This document shows, piece by piece, positions 27,164-36,775 of a stretch of 64,000 nt of DNA. A program made the translations under genes and the position numbers. The stretch is from Pelagicoccus sp. SDUM812003 (GTDB taxonomy: Bacteria; Verrucomicrobiota; Verrucomicrobiia; Opitutales; Opitutaceae). The notes under the pieces were generated by a model that was not told the origin of the DNA, searched no databases, and worked only from the letters and a program-made list of their open reading frames with translations. The first letter of the stretch is position 1. Each line of letters starts with the position of its first letter. The stretch lies in contig NZ_JARXHY010000002.1 in assembly GCF_031127815.1 (NCBI RefSeq), positions 186,001 to 250,000 on the forward strand, written 5' to 3'.

Positions 27164-29710
27164 CTAGCGCCACTCGTGTTTCGGGTAGCGGCCTTTCAAT
27201 TCCTTCTTGATCCCTTCATAGGAACCCTTCCAAAACGCTTGCAAGTCTTCCGTTGTTTGGATCGGGCGCATATTCGGAGCTAACAGCTCGATGCGTGGAG
27301 CGACCCTCCCTTGGCAAAATTTCGGCGTATCCGGCAAATCATACAAACACTGGATCTTCGCCGAGAGCGTCAGTCGCCCGTCCTCTTCCGCTCGCAAGGC
27401 GGCCGGCCGATCGTTGGCGAGTCGGACGCGGTCCGGAAGCTCCTTGTCCACCAATGAGCAAACCTCTCGCCCAACCCAATCGCGCACCGTGGGCAGGACA
27501 TCGAGTTTCTTCAAATCCCTCAAGCTACGAGCGCCCTGACAGCACTGTTCGACGATCAAGGCGCGCGCGTCTTCATCGATGGGATCGATTTCGTATTCAG
27601 GATAAACTGACGCGATGAGGTTCACCTTGCGGATGAAATGCTCCACCTTGTCGTCCCACTGCCCGAGCTGGGCCTTGCCCTCGCTGATGAGAGCCGCAAG
27701 CGCTTCCGCCGCCGCGCCGGAATCCACCTCCGGACTTTCTACGGTTTCTATGTCCAGATCCTGAAAGCGAACCGAACGACGCGAAACAACGCGCTTTTGT
27801 CGCTCGTCGAAAACGGTTTCGGAAACATCGCGAAACAAGCGAGGAAAAAGGTCCTCAAGCCATTCGCGCTCGATAGCGGTGCACTGATTGAAAACCGTCG
27901 TCACCTCGCCCCCTTGCCTACCGATTTCATTGACTTCGCAGGCAACGAGAAGCGTGGCGTCGCCCACAACGCTTTCACGAGCGAGATTGCCTCGTCTTCC
28001 ACCGACCATGGCGCAGCGCAAGGTTCCCCTATCCAATCGCTTGCATACCCTGTCCGGAAAACCGTACAGCACGCAACGCCGCACCGCTTCGTCCACTTCT
28101 TGGGGCGTCTTTTTTCCTTCGATACTCTCCGATAGACCGCAGGCTTCCGCGTATTGAGAAAGCTGATTCGCTATTTGCAGCGCCTGGCGTGAGCTTTGCG
28201 CATGAATGCCATGCTCCTGGCAAAACCTCATATCGAAACGCGCGTTGAACGCCGCTTGCCAAGCTTTTGTCTGGGCGATCAAATCGCTCTCTGAGGCGCC
28301 GTCCCAAAGGGCCTCGCGTCGCTTCGCCACCGGTTTGTCCACCTTGCGCAGCAAAATGCTCTTGGATTGCGCCAACGCCGCAACCAACGCGATCTCTTCC
28401 ACACAGCCCAGCCGACCAGCCTCGATCAGCATCGATGCATATCTGGGATGAAGCGGAAACGCGCTCATCACCCGTCCGCGCTCCGTCAAACGACCTGATT
28501 CGTCGATCGCTCCCAAGGCATTTAGCAGGCCGACCGCATCCTTCAAGCGTTCTTCGCTCGGCGCTTCGAACCAGTCGAACGCATCCACAGATTCAATACC
28601 AGTTGCCAAAAGCGATAGCAGCATTTCGGAAAGATCAACTCTCCGTACCTCCGGCTCCTCGAAGGGAGCACGGTCCGCTTGCTCTTGCTCGGACCAAAGT
28701 CTCAGAGCGATACCGGGAGCGGTACGCCCCGCCCGACCTGCTCGCTGCCGAGCCGACGCGTCGCTGATCTTCTCGATCCAGAGCGTATTGATTCCGCGCA
28801 CATGATCATAGCGAGCCACCCGGGCCTGACCGCTGTCGACCACGATTCGAACGTCGTCGATGGTCAGCGAGGTTTCAGCCACGTTGGTAGCCACTATCAC
28901 CTTTCGTCGATCGCCGCCTTCCACCGCCCGGTCCTGATCTTTGGGACTGAGTTCGCTATGCAGAGGCAAAAGCTCGAACTCATGGCTGGATAACTTGCTT
29001 CCAAGAGCGGCGATCGTTTTCCCGATTTCGAAAGCTCCTGGCATGAAGACCAAAGCATGCCCTTCCGGCTGCTCGCGAACAAGACAGCTCACTTGCTCCG
29101 CAGCCAAATCCCAGATGGCTCGCCCGGAAACCGAGCTACGCCGATCCAGGTACCGCGTATCCACCGGGTAGGTACGCCCTTCCGACTTCACTATCTCGCA
29201 AGGAGCTAGGTAAGTCTCCAGCTGTTGCGAATCTAACGTCGCCGACATGACGATCAGTTTCAAATCCCTACGTCGCGTCCGCTGCAGCATCATTGACCGG
29301 GCTAGCGTCAGATCGGCGTGCAGACTGCGTTCATGAAACTCATCGAAAACGATGCACGAGACGCCCTGCAGATCCGGGTCGGAGATCATGCGACGCAGCA
29401 AAACGCCCTCCGTCACGAAAAGGATTTTCGTCTGTTTTGAAAATACCCGTTCATGTCGAACTTGATAACCAACCGTTTCGCCGAGGGAGGAGCCTAGCTC
29501 CCATGCCACTCGTTTAGCTAGCATGCGAGCGGCGATGCGTCGCGGCTGGAGCACGATGGCGATCCCATCGTCTAGAAATCCGCCTTTGAGCAGGAACTGA
29601 GGTGTTTGCGTCGACTTGCCCGAACCAGTTGGAGCTTCGAGCACCAACCGATTCGTATTCGCAAGTTTAGTACGAAACGCTTCTTCGATTTCCAGTATCG
29701 GCAGCGACAT
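27164..29710 (-). CDS. hrpB: ATP-dependent RNA helicase HrpB
   Basis: 848 residues, close to the usual ~820. It is a DEAH/RHA-type helicase with Walker A APTGSGKSTQ (about 25-34), motif II DEFH, motif III MSATL, motif V NVAETSLTID and motif VI QRAGRAGR. A winged-helix and HA2 region follows, then the HrpB-specific C-terminal domain (about 480-848), ending with RIELLAPNMRPIQTTEDLQAF, which is diagnostic for HrpB. Its cellular role in bacteria is poorly defined. The lysA-like gene begins upstream. Confidence 0.95.
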   Translation of the reverse strand: MSLPILEIEEAFRTKLANTNRLVLEAPTGSGKSTQTPQFLLKGGFLDDGIAIVLQPRRIAARMLAKRVAWELGSSLGETVGYQVRHERVFSKQTKILFVTEGVLLRRMISDPDLQGVSCIVFDEFHERSLHADLTLARSMMLQRTRRRDLKLIVMSATLDSQQLETYLAPCEIVKSEGRTYPVDTRYLDRRSSVSGRAIWDLAAEQVSCLVREQPEGHALVFMPGAFEIGKTIAALGSKLSSHEFELLPLHSELSPKDQDRAVEGGDRRKVIVATNVAETSLTIDDVRIVVDSGQARVARYDHVRGINTLWIEKISDASARQRAGRAGRTAPGIALRLWSEQEQADRAPFEEPEVRRVDLSEMLLSLLATGIESVDAFDWFEAPSEERLKDAVGLLNALGAIDESGRLTERGRVMSAFPLHPRYASMLIEAGRLGCVEEIALVAALAQSKSILLRKVDKPVAKRREALWDGASESDLIAQTKAWQAAFNARFDMRFCQEHGIHAQSSRQALQIANQLSQYAEACGLSESIEGKKTPQEVDEAVRRCVLYGFPDRVCKRLDRGTLRCAMVGGRRGNLARESVVGDATLLVACEVNEIGRQGGEVTTVFNQCTAIEREWLEDLFPRLFRDVSETVFDERQKRVVSRRSVRFQDLDIETVESPEVDSGAAAEALAALISEGKAQLGQWDDKVEHFIRKVNLIASVYPEYEIDPIDEDARALIVEQCCQGARSLRDLKKLDVLPTVRDWVGREVCSLVDKELPDRVRLANDRPAALRAEEDGRLTLSAKIQCLYDLPDTPKFCQGRVAPRIELLAPNMRPIQTTEDLQAFWKGSYEGIKKELKGRYPKHEWR

Positions 29711-29742
29711 TTAGGCAAGAGAGGATGGCGCGAAAGCCCGGT

Positions 29743-31002
29743 CTAAAGCACCGGGACCTCGTTCGCCCAAACCTGCTCGATGGGCTGAATGTTCCGGATA
29801 ACCGCGACATCGCCATTTTCGCGAAGCAAGACTTCCGCCGACTCGGGAAAACTGTTGTAGTTCTTCGAAGCCATGGACGAGCAGTAGGCGCCAGAACCGC
29901 CGATCACCATGTAATCGCCAATCTTTCCCTCGGTCAGACGGCGTGGAGACAGAGCTTCCGGGTCGCCCGGGGCGGGAGTCAAAATATCGCCTGATTCGCA
30001 GCAATGCCCTACCACGACGTACTCCTTTTCTCCTCGCTCCGAATCGTCGGCGGGGATCAGCCACATCGGATGCTGGGCTCCATACATCGAGGGACGGGTG
30101 TTGTCAGTCATGCCGGTGTTCAGCTTCAAAAACGCGTATCCATCCGCTCCGGTATCTGTCATGTCCTGCACCTTCGAAAGGATGGCGCACGCGTTGGCGA
30201 CGAGATAGGTGCCAGGCTCGACTTCCAAATGGATCCGACGTCCTGTGCGCTGCGCGAACTGCTCGAATTCGCCACGCATCTTCTGGCCGATAACCTGAAG
30301 GTCCGTTGTCTTTTCACCTTCAACACGTCCGACCTTGTATCCACCGCCGAGATTCAAGTTCGTAACGTTAGGGAACTGGTTCACCAGATCCAAATTCATA
30401 CCAACCACTCGTATCCAAACTTCGGGGTCACTTCCGCTTCCGATGTGCGAGTGAATTCTGAATACATCGAGATCATACTTGGCTACAAGCTCCTGAGCGC
30501 GAGCGATCTGCTCATGCCAGATTCCAAACGATGACGCTGGTCCACCAACGTTTGTGCGTTGCGTGCCTCCGGAACCAAGCCCCGGATTGAACCGCAATCC
30601 GACCTTAGTTCCCGGCAAGGCCTCTCCGTAGCGCTCCACTTGGCTGAGCGAGCAAAGGTTTACGGAAATGCCGAGTTCCATCAACTCAGCGATGTCCTCC
30701 GGCAGTTCCTGAGTGCTCAGTGAGATGCGCTCCGCAGCGACGCCAGCCGCAATCGCGCGGCGAACCTCGAAACCTGAGCTGGCATCGAAATGCAACCCCA
30801 TGGAAGCGAACAAGCGCAGGATGTTAGAGTTCGGGCTAGCCTTCATGGCGTAGCGAGCGGTCAGACCGTAAGCGTTGGGAAAGGCCAGCACCTTTTCCGC
30901 AGACTGGCGCAAGGCTGCTTCGCTGTAGACGTAGCAAGGAGCGCCTACTGATTCTTGGATACGATCCGCGACCTCGCGGGTAATGAAATTCTGGAAACTC
31001 AT
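29743..31002 (-). CDS. lysA: Diaminopimelate decarboxylase-family PLP enzyme
   Basis: 419 residues from the ATG at 31002. This fold-type III PLP decarboxylase has K54 in YAMKASPN as the Schiff-base lysine. [11 protein letters not shown] follows the usual HxHIGS motif, NLGGGYKVG binds the phosphate, [10 protein letters not shown] contributes Arg/Glu contacts, and HCCESGDIL contributes the second-subunit Cys. It most likely makes lysine from meso-diaminopimelate. Related carboxynorspermidine decarboxylases are shorter, so lysA is preferred, but the sequence belongs to a divergent lineage. Next upstream on the strand is menB, 74 bp away. Confidence 0.8.
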   Translation of the reverse strand: MSFQNFITREVADRIQESVGAPCYVYSEAALRQSAEKVLAFPNAYGLTARYAMKASPNSNILRLFASMGLHFDASSGFEVRRAIAAGVAAERISLSTQELPEDIAELMELGISVNLCSLSQVERYGEALPGTKVGLRFNPGLGSGGTQRTNVGGPASSFGIWHEQIARAQELVAKYDLDVFRIHSHIGSGSDPEVWIRVVGMNLDLVNQFPNVTNLNLGGGYKVGRVEGEKTTDLQVIGQKMRGEFEQFAQRTGRRIHLEVEPGTYLVANACAILSKVQDMTDTGADGYAFLKLNTGMTDNTRPSMYGAQHPMWLIPADDSERGEKEYVVVGHCCESGDILTPAPGDPEALSPRRLTEGKIGDYMVIGGSGAYCSSMASKNYNSFPESAEVLLRENGDVAVIRNIQPIEQVWANEVPVL

Positions 31003-31076
31003 GTTTAGAAAGGAACTGAAATTGGAAAAACGGATACAGGTCATGAAAGCGACCTGCTAACTAGGAAAAGCGAAAC

Positions 31077-31913
31077 CTACGGCATCCACGGATACTGCGT
31101 GAAGTCCGGTTTTCGTTTCTCCAAGAACGAGCGTTTTCCTTCCGTGCCCTCCTCGGTCATGTAGTACAAATAGGTGGCGTTTCCAGCGAGCTCCTGAATG
31201 CCAGCCTGACCGTCGAGCTCCGCGTTGAAGGCCGACTTCAAGCAGCGAATGGCGATCGGGCTATGCTGCAGCACATCCTTCGCCCACGCCACGCCTTCCG
31301 CTTCGAGCTGCTCTACCGGTACGACCTTGTTCACCAAGCCCATGTCCTGGGCTTCCTGAGCATTGTATTGGCGGCAGGTGTACCAAATCTCGCGGGCCTT
31401 CTTCTGTCCCACGATGCGCGCCAGGTAGCTGGCGCCAAATCCACCGTCGAAGCTTCCTACACGCGGACCGGTTTGCCCGAAAATCGCATTGTCCGCCGCG
31501 ATAGTCATGTCGCAGATAACGTGCAGCACGTGCCCACCACCGATGGCGTAACCAGCCACCAAGGCGATCACCACCTTCGGGATGGAGCGAATCAGCTTCT
31601 GAAGATCGAGCACATTCAGACGGGGCACCCCATCGTCGCCCACGTAGCCCGCGTGGCCGCGCACGCTCTGGTCTCCGCCCGAGCAAAACGCGTACTTGCC
31701 ATCAGTGTGAGGACCGGCGCCGGTCAGCAGAATGACTCCGATCTTCTGATCCTCGCGAGCGTCGCAAAAGGCGTCGAACATCTCGCTCACGGTCTGAGGC
31801 CGGAAGGCGTTTCGCTTTTCCGGTCGGTTGATCGTAATCTTGGCCATTCCGTTCCACTTGTGGTAGGTGATGTCCTGATACTCCTTTACGACTTGCCATT
31901 CTGCTTCAGACAT
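31077..31913 (-). CDS. menB: 1,4-dihydroxy-2-naphthoyl-CoA synthase
   Basis: 278 residues from the ATG at 31913. This crotonase-fold enzyme closes the second ring in menaquinone synthesis. Signatures are [45 protein letters not shown] and [20 protein letters not shown], and the length fits MenB rather than general enoyl-CoA hydratases. Menaquinone use is therefore expected. Other men genes are not in the window. Confidence 0.96.
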   Translation of the reverse strand: MSEAEWQVVKEYQDITYHKWNGMAKITINRPEKRNAFRPQTVSEMFDAFCDAREDQKIGVILLTGAGPHTDGKYAFCSGGDQSVRGHAGYVGDDGVPRLNVLDLQKLIRSIPKVVIALVAGYAIGGGHVLHVICDMTIAADNAIFGQTGPRVGSFDGGFGASYLARIVGQKKAREIWYTCRQYNAQEAQDMGLVNKVVPVEQLEAEGVAWAKDVLQHSPIAIRCLKSAFNAELDGQAGIQELAGNATYLYYMTEEGTEGKRSFLEKRKPDFTQYPWMP

Positions 31914-32008
31914 AGGCGTGGAATTCTGAAAACCTTGCTGGAGCCTGCAAGCACGAAGCGACCCAAAGGGAAAAGGAGGCAAATCCGCCGGCGCCGTTCG
32001 AAATCGGT

Positions 32009-32932
32009 TCAGACGAACGCCTTAAAATCCTCGGGTAGAGGGGCTTCCAATTCCAAGTCCTCGCCGGTCAGCGGATGCTCGAATCTCAGGAAGGCGCTGT
32101 GCAGCATGACGCGCTTGGGCTGCTGGGCGAGACGCGGCAGGTCCTTGAAGCCGTAGGTACGGTCTCCCAGAATGATGTGTCCCGCGCTTTTGAGGTGAAC
32201 GCGTATCTGATGCGTGCGCCCCGTGTGGATGCGGCAGCGAAAGAGCGAATAACCCGCCTCGTAAGTCTCAACCAGCGTCCAGTCCGTGCGGGACTCGCGG
32301 GCTCGACCACGTCCTTCCGTGCCCACGCGCATCTTGTGGCGCTGGTTTGGATTTCGCTCGATGGGACGATCGATCACGCCCGACATCAGTTCCGGCGTCC
32401 CGCAGGCCAAGGCGAGGTACTCTTTCACCAGGGAACGCGATTGAAACAGTTCACTCAGCGCCCGATGGGCCACGTCGGTTTTCGCCGCCATGATCAAGCC
32501 AGAAGTCTCCCGGTCCAAGCGATGCACGATGCCCGGACGTTCCACGCCGCCTATGCCGCTGAGCTGTCCCTGACAATGATGCAGCAATCCATGAGCAAGC
32601 GTCGGCTCGGACGGACCCGCGCCTGGATGGACCACCAATCCCGCCGGCTTGTCGACCACGATCAGGTGCTCGTCTTCAAAGATCACCGACAGCTCCATCT
32701 CCACCGGACTCATATCGAGCTTCTGGATACTTGGCATCTCGAAGCGAATCACTCCACCCTCGGAGACCTTGCGATTCTTGGAAATCGGCGATCCGTCCAA
32801 CGTAACCAGATCCGACTCGAAGGCTCGTTGAAAATCCGAGCGGCTATGATCGGGAAACGCTTCCGCGAGCAGCTTGTCGATGCGTTGCTTATACGTTCCG
32901 TCAGGAACGATCCATTCTATCGGTTCACTCAC
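32009..32932 (-). CDS. rluD: RluD-type 23S rRNA pseudouridine synthase
   Basis: 307 residues. An N-terminal S4 RNA-binding domain covers about 15-75 ([24 protein letters not shown], the start shown in part), followed by the synthase domain. The catalytic Asp is in [12 protein letters not shown], and [20 protein letters not shown] completes the RluC/RluD signature. RluD acts on the helix 69 uridines of 23S rRNA; the paralogue may differ. The start codon overlaps the stop of the adenosine deaminase gene (ATGA). Confidence 0.88.
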   Translation of the reverse strand: MSEPIEWIVPDGTYKQRIDKLLAEAFPDHSRSDFQRAFESDLVTLDGSPISKNRKVSEGGVIRFEMPSIQKLDMSPVEMELSVIFEDEHLIVVDKPAGLVVHPGAGPSEPTLAHGLLHHCQGQLSGIGGVERPGIVHRLDRETSGLIMAAKTDVAHRALSELFQSRSLVKEYLALACGTPELMSGVIDRPIERNPNQRHKMRVGTEGRGRARESRTDWTLVETYEAGYSLFRCRIHTGRTHQIRVHLKSAGHIILGDRTYGFKDLPRLAQQPKRVMLHSAFLRFEHPLTGEDLELEAPLPEDFKAFV

Positions 32933-33924
32933 TGGGTGAGAGCGGCGTCAATTTCCGCTATGTATTGAGATTTCTTAGACTCGCTCATGCGAGCATGTAC
33001 GAAACCGTTTTTCGCTAGCTGAGCAAGCTCCTCCTTGGAAAAGCCAAGCCGCGAGTGAAGCGCGATGTACTCGTCGACAATGTCGTTGGCGAAACAAAGC
33101 GGGTCGTCGGTGCTGATGGTGCATGGAATGCCAGCGTCGATCAGCCGTCGAAGCGAATGATCCTCCAGACTTGGGAAAACGCCCAACTTCTCGTTGCTCA
33201 GCGGACACACGTCCAACACGCAGTTTTCCTCCGCCAGACGAGCGACCAGCTTTTCGTCCTCCACCGCGCGCACGCCATGCTGAATGCGGCGAGATCCTAG
33301 CACGTCGATCGCTTCGTAAACCTTGTCCGGCCCGCCGAACTCGCCCGCATGGGCCTTGATGATCTTGCCCGCATCGGCGCAGCGGCGCCACACTGGCGGC
33401 GCCCACTCTTCCAGATCGAGCCACTCCTGTCCGTGCAGATCGATGCCGTCAAGCTCGTCCCACTGATGCAGAGTTTCGATGATCGGCTTCATGACCTCGG
33501 TGTATCCATTTCTCACCATACCGCCGATGACCCGCACCTCCATGCCCTCTGGCACGGCAGACTTGATAGCGGAGAGGATATCACGTCCATCGACGCCGAT
33601 GAATTCCACCATATGCAGGTGAAAGCTCGTTTCCACGTATTTGACATTCAACGACGCCATGCTTTCGAACATTCGCTTGCAAGCGACGTGGTAGCGCTCC
33701 GCGGAATCAAACCACTGCACGGCGTGATCGATCAGCAGGGTTTCGAAATTTACGAAATCTGGATACTTGTAGGCTCGTTCGCGGAAGAAGGGCTGAGACG
33801 GGAAGCGCGAATCATCGAGCTCCACGAGCAAATCGTACGGCAGAGCCCCCTCGATATGAAGATGCGTCTCCGTTTTCGGGATACGTCGAATGAACGACTC
33901 CACTGAATCCATTGGTTTGATCAT
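32929..33924 (-). CDS. add: Adenosine deaminase family protein
   Basis: 331 residues. The metal-binding HxH is in PKTETHLHIEGALPYDLL, the catalytic Glu/His region in AGEFGGPD, RIQHGVRA has the next His, and ISTDDPLCF supplies the Asp pair. It deaminates adenosine or possibly adenine, as some bacterial members do. It is the first gene of a tight pair with the rluD-like gene; the M29 aminopeptidase lies just upstream with 5 bp between them. Confidence 0.9.
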   Translation of the reverse strand: MIKPMDSVESFIRRIPKTETHLHIEGALPYDLLVELDDSRFPSQPFFRERAYKYPDFVNFETLLIDHAVQWFDSAERYHVACKRMFESMASLNVKYVETSFHLHMVEFIGVDGRDILSAIKSAVPEGMEVRVIGGMVRNGYTEVMKPIIETLHQWDELDGIDLHGQEWLDLEEWAPPVWRRCADAGKIIKAHAGEFGGPDKVYEAIDVLGSRRIQHGVRAVEDEKLVARLAEENCVLDVCPLSNEKLGVFPSLEDHSLRRLIDAGIPCTISTDDPLCFANDIVDEYIALHSRLGFSKEELAQLAKNGFVHARMSESKKSQYIAEIDAALTQ

Positions 33925-33929
33925 CGCTT

Positions 33930-35042
33930 CTATCCCACCAGGTTCTCCGGATTCAATGGCAGCAATTCCTCGACGACGAACATGCCATCCTTGCGAATGA
34001 GCCTTCCATCAAACCAGATCTCACCACCGCCGTAGTCCGGTCGCTGGATACAGACCATATCCCAATGGATCTGCGACTTGTTTCCATTGTTCGCCTCCTC
34101 GTATGCCTGACCGGGCGTGAAGTGGAACGAGCCAGCGATCTTCTCGTCGAAGAGGATGTCCCGCATGGGCTCCTTGATGTAGGGATTGAATCCGATGGCG
34201 AACTCGCCGATGTAGCGAGCGCCTTTGTCGGAGTCGAGTATCTCGTTTAAGCGCCTGCTATTGTTGGCGGTGGCATTCACGATGCGCCCGTCCTTGAACT
34301 CCAGTCGGATGTCGTCGAATGAGACGCCTTGGTAAACCGTCGGAGCGTTGAACTGCACTACCCCCTGGACACTGTCGATGACGGGACAGGAAAAGACCTC
34401 GCCGTCCGGTATGTTGAAGGTCCCAATGCACGGGACTGCGTCGATGCCTTTGAGAGAAAAGCTTAAATCCGTGCCCTGACCTTTGATCTCCACCTTGTCG
34501 GTCCGACGCATCAGGTCAGCCAAGGCTTCGCTCCCATCTTCCATGCGGGCGTAGTTGAGATTGCAGACCTTGAAAAAGAAGTCCTCGAAGGCTTCGGTGC
34601 TCATCATCGCCTGCTGAGCCATGGCCGAAGTGGGCCAGCGCAGCACGCACCACTTGGTCTTGTTAACCCGCCAGTCGAGAACGGGCTTCATGACCTGCGA
34701 AACCAGTTGAGCCTGCTCCGCTGGCACGTCGGACGCTTCGAAGATATTGTTCGACCCACGCAGGGCGATGTACGCATCCATATTCTTCATACGCTGGAGC
34801 TCGATCGCGCTCTGCACGCGAAGCGATTCCTCCGTCGTTTCGAGCGAAAGCTCGCGATTGACGCGGGCGTGGTTGAGGTTGACGTAGGGAATGGCACCGA
34901 TTTCACGGGCCGCCCGGATGAGCTCCACAATGATTTCATCCGGCACGTCAAAAGCGTCGATCAAGACGCGCTCGCCCTCTTTGAGATTGGTCGAGTAGCG
35001 CGTAAGATTCTTGGCCAGTTGCGAAAGGCGAGGGTCAATCAT
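33930..35042 (-). CDS. M29-family metallo-aminopeptidase
   Basis: 370 residues, matching the thermophilic aminopeptidase T/AmpS family. The start [20 protein letters not shown] leads to the N-terminal domain. The C-terminal zinc or cobalt site is indicated by [23 protein letters not shown] and a His-Asp pair in KSQIHWDMV. These enzymes cleave N-terminal residues from peptides in the cytoplasm. It lies in line with add and the rluD-like gene, probably one operon. Confidence 0.9.
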   Translation of the reverse strand: MIDPRLSQLAKNLTRYSTNLKEGERVLIDAFDVPDEIIVELIRAAREIGAIPYVNLNHARVNRELSLETTEESLRVQSAIELQRMKNMDAYIALRGSNNIFEASDVPAEQAQLVSQVMKPVLDWRVNKTKWCVLRWPTSAMAQQAMMSTEAFEDFFFKVCNLNYARMEDGSEALADLMRRTDKVEIKGQGTDLSFSLKGIDAVPCIGTFNIPDGEVFSCPVIDSVQGVVQFNAPTVYQGVSFDDIRLEFKDGRIVNATANNSRRLNEILDSDKGARYIGEFAIGFNPYIKEPMRDILFDEKIAGSFHFTPGQAYEEANNGNKSQIHWDMVCIQRPDYGGGEIWFDGRLIRKDGMFVVEELLPLNPENLVG

Positions 35043-35149
35043 GCCTTTCTAGCAATGCAAATTTGACGCTTATGCAACGCTATTAACTCTCAACAGCACG
35101 GGGCGGATCGAGAACGCTGCGGGAAACAAATGCCTCGCAGGATGCCGCC

Positions 35150-36385
35150 CTACTCAGGCCGTCCTCTTGAGGCCGCCTCCGCGGCACGCCCCTCCAGGCG
35201 CTCGGAAAAGCAGATTTTGGATACGGCTTCATCGAAGTCGTCCGCTCCCCTCATAATGTCGATTTCCAACCGAAGGTAGTACAGCGGTATGGAGAAACTG
35301 ATGGTGTCCGGAATGCGAACCGCGTCCTTTTCCGTAGTCACGATGAAGTCTAGTCCGCCGCCCTTGGCCTCGTCGAAGATCTCCAAGAGTTCGTTTCCAT
35401 CGAAGCGGTGGTGGTCCAAAAAGCGGCGGGTGTAGATGAGATTCGCCCCGAGTCCTCTCAGGAACCCTTCGAAACTCTCCGGCACCGCGATGCCGCTGAA
35501 CGCCCCGATCCGCCGACCCTTGAGCTGGCTCAATTCCAGACGTCGCTCGCCATTCACCTCCTGCAGGTACTGCGGCTTGTGGGCGCACTCGATCACGTCG
35601 ACCCCCGGATTGTGACGCTGGATCAAGGCTTCCAGTTCCGGATCCGGGCGACCGTCGGACTTTGTAAGAAAAACATACGAGGCTCGTTTCAGGTGCCGCA
35701 CCGGTTCGCGCAGGATGCCGCGCGGCAGCAGTTGCCGGTTTCCGAAGGGGTTGGTCTTGTCCACCAGCAGCAGATTGAGACGTCCCTTCAAAGGAAGATA
35801 CTGGAGCCCATCGTCCAATATCAGCGTATCGCAGCCGAAATGGCGGATGGCGTAGAGCCCGCTCTTGACCCGGTCCTTGTCCACTAGCACCACGACGCCG
35901 GGCAGATTCTTGGCTAGCATATAAGGCTCGTCGCCCGCGACTTCGGAGTCCAGCAGCAGCGATTCCCCATCGCTCACCACTTTGGGCGGAGGCGCATCCG
36001 CCCCGGTCACGTAGGTGCGCCAGAGCTTGCTCTTGAGCGATTCCTTCTTGACCGTCTTGCTCTTGTATCCGCGGCTCAGGATACCGACTTTGCGACCTCG
36101 GTTGCGCAAAGAGCGGGCGAATTTCTCCACGACCGGCGTTTTCCCTGTGCCTCCCACAGTGAGATTGCCCACGACCACCACCAGGCATCCTAGCGGCTGG
36201 TCCTTGAGAATCCGGTTGCGATAGAGAAAGAATCGCAGCTTCACCAGGCTCCCGAAAAGCATCGAGAGGGCTCGCAGGAAAACTTTGAAGGCGAAGGCCC
36301 GTTTTCCTCGACGGCGATCGTAGACCACGTCGACGGCAAACTCCTCCAGCTGGTTCAAAAGGCGTCTAGATGGCTTTACTCCCAT
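35150..36385 (-). CDS. lpxK: Tetraacyldisaccharide 4'-kinase (lipid A)
   Basis: 411 residues, longer than E. coli LpxK (328). LpxK phosphorylates the 4' position of lipid A at the inner membrane. Walker A is [15 protein letters not shown] (about 73-87), preceded by a hydrophobic amphipathic helix (about 33-60). [17 protein letters not shown] and TEEKDAVRI-like TTEKDAVR are typical. An insertion near 110-130 carries many Lys residues, and the last ~25 residues are an Ala/Arg/Glu tail. It supports a lipid A-based outer membrane. Confidence 0.93.
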   Translation of the reverse strand: MGVKPSRRLLNQLEEFAVDVVYDRRRGKRAFAFKVFLRALSMLFGSLVKLRFFLYRNRILKDQPLGCLVVVVGNLTVGGTGKTPVVEKFARSLRNRGRKVGILSRGYKSKTVKKESLKSKLWRTYVTGADAPPPKVVSDGESLLLDSEVAGDEPYMLAKNLPGVVVLVDKDRVKSGLYAIRHFGCDTLILDDGLQYLPLKGRLNLLLVDKTNPFGNRQLLPRGILREPVRHLKRASYVFLTKSDGRPDPELEALIQRHNPGVDVIECAHKPQYLQEVNGERRLELSQLKGRRIGAFSGIAVPESFEGFLRGLGANLIYTRRFLDHHRFDGNELLEIFDEAKGGGLDFIVTTEKDAVRIPDTISFSIPLYYLRLEIDIMRGADDFDEAVSKICFSERLEGRAAEAASRGRPE

Positions 36386-36775
36386 CTTCTATCGGACGGA
36401 TTGGCTTCGCTCTGCTGCTCGTAACGGCATAAAATCCAAATGCTTAGACCAGCCTGATAGCTCCGCCAAGTCCAATCGCCCGCCACCCTGCTATAGTTGC
36501 GTCGTTGCTACTATATTAGTAGCGCCCAAGCTCGCTTCTTTCGACGAAGCGCAAGCCCGACTGCGCAAAATTGTACTTGCCAGCGGCGAAATTTGTCCTC
36601 ATCGACCCGAAAACAGCGAGATTTTAGCAAATACGAGCTGCCGCCTGACTGTGATTCCCTGCGAACAGAGACCAATCCCTAGCGATCCAAGGAGGATCGG
36701 AGGAATAGGCGGCCCCAAACCAAGCGCCCCGAAGCGCTGGAATTCAACCGTTTCCAATCAACGAGCAGATTATAA
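36386..36775. other. 390-bp gap with a perfect 17-bp palindrome
   Basis: Region between divergent lpxK and topB. GCTACTA-TAT-TAGTAGC (36507-36523) is a perfect 7-3-7 palindrome and a possible operator. It is 252 bp from the topB start and 121 bp from the lpxK start. No gene or clear terminator was seen in the remainder. Confidence 0.5.

Noticed and set aside
35229-36188. A 319-residue minus-strand frame overlapping lpxK in another phase
   Set aside because: Gly/Arg/Pro-rich shadow frame; LpxK in the neighbouring phase has all expected motifs.
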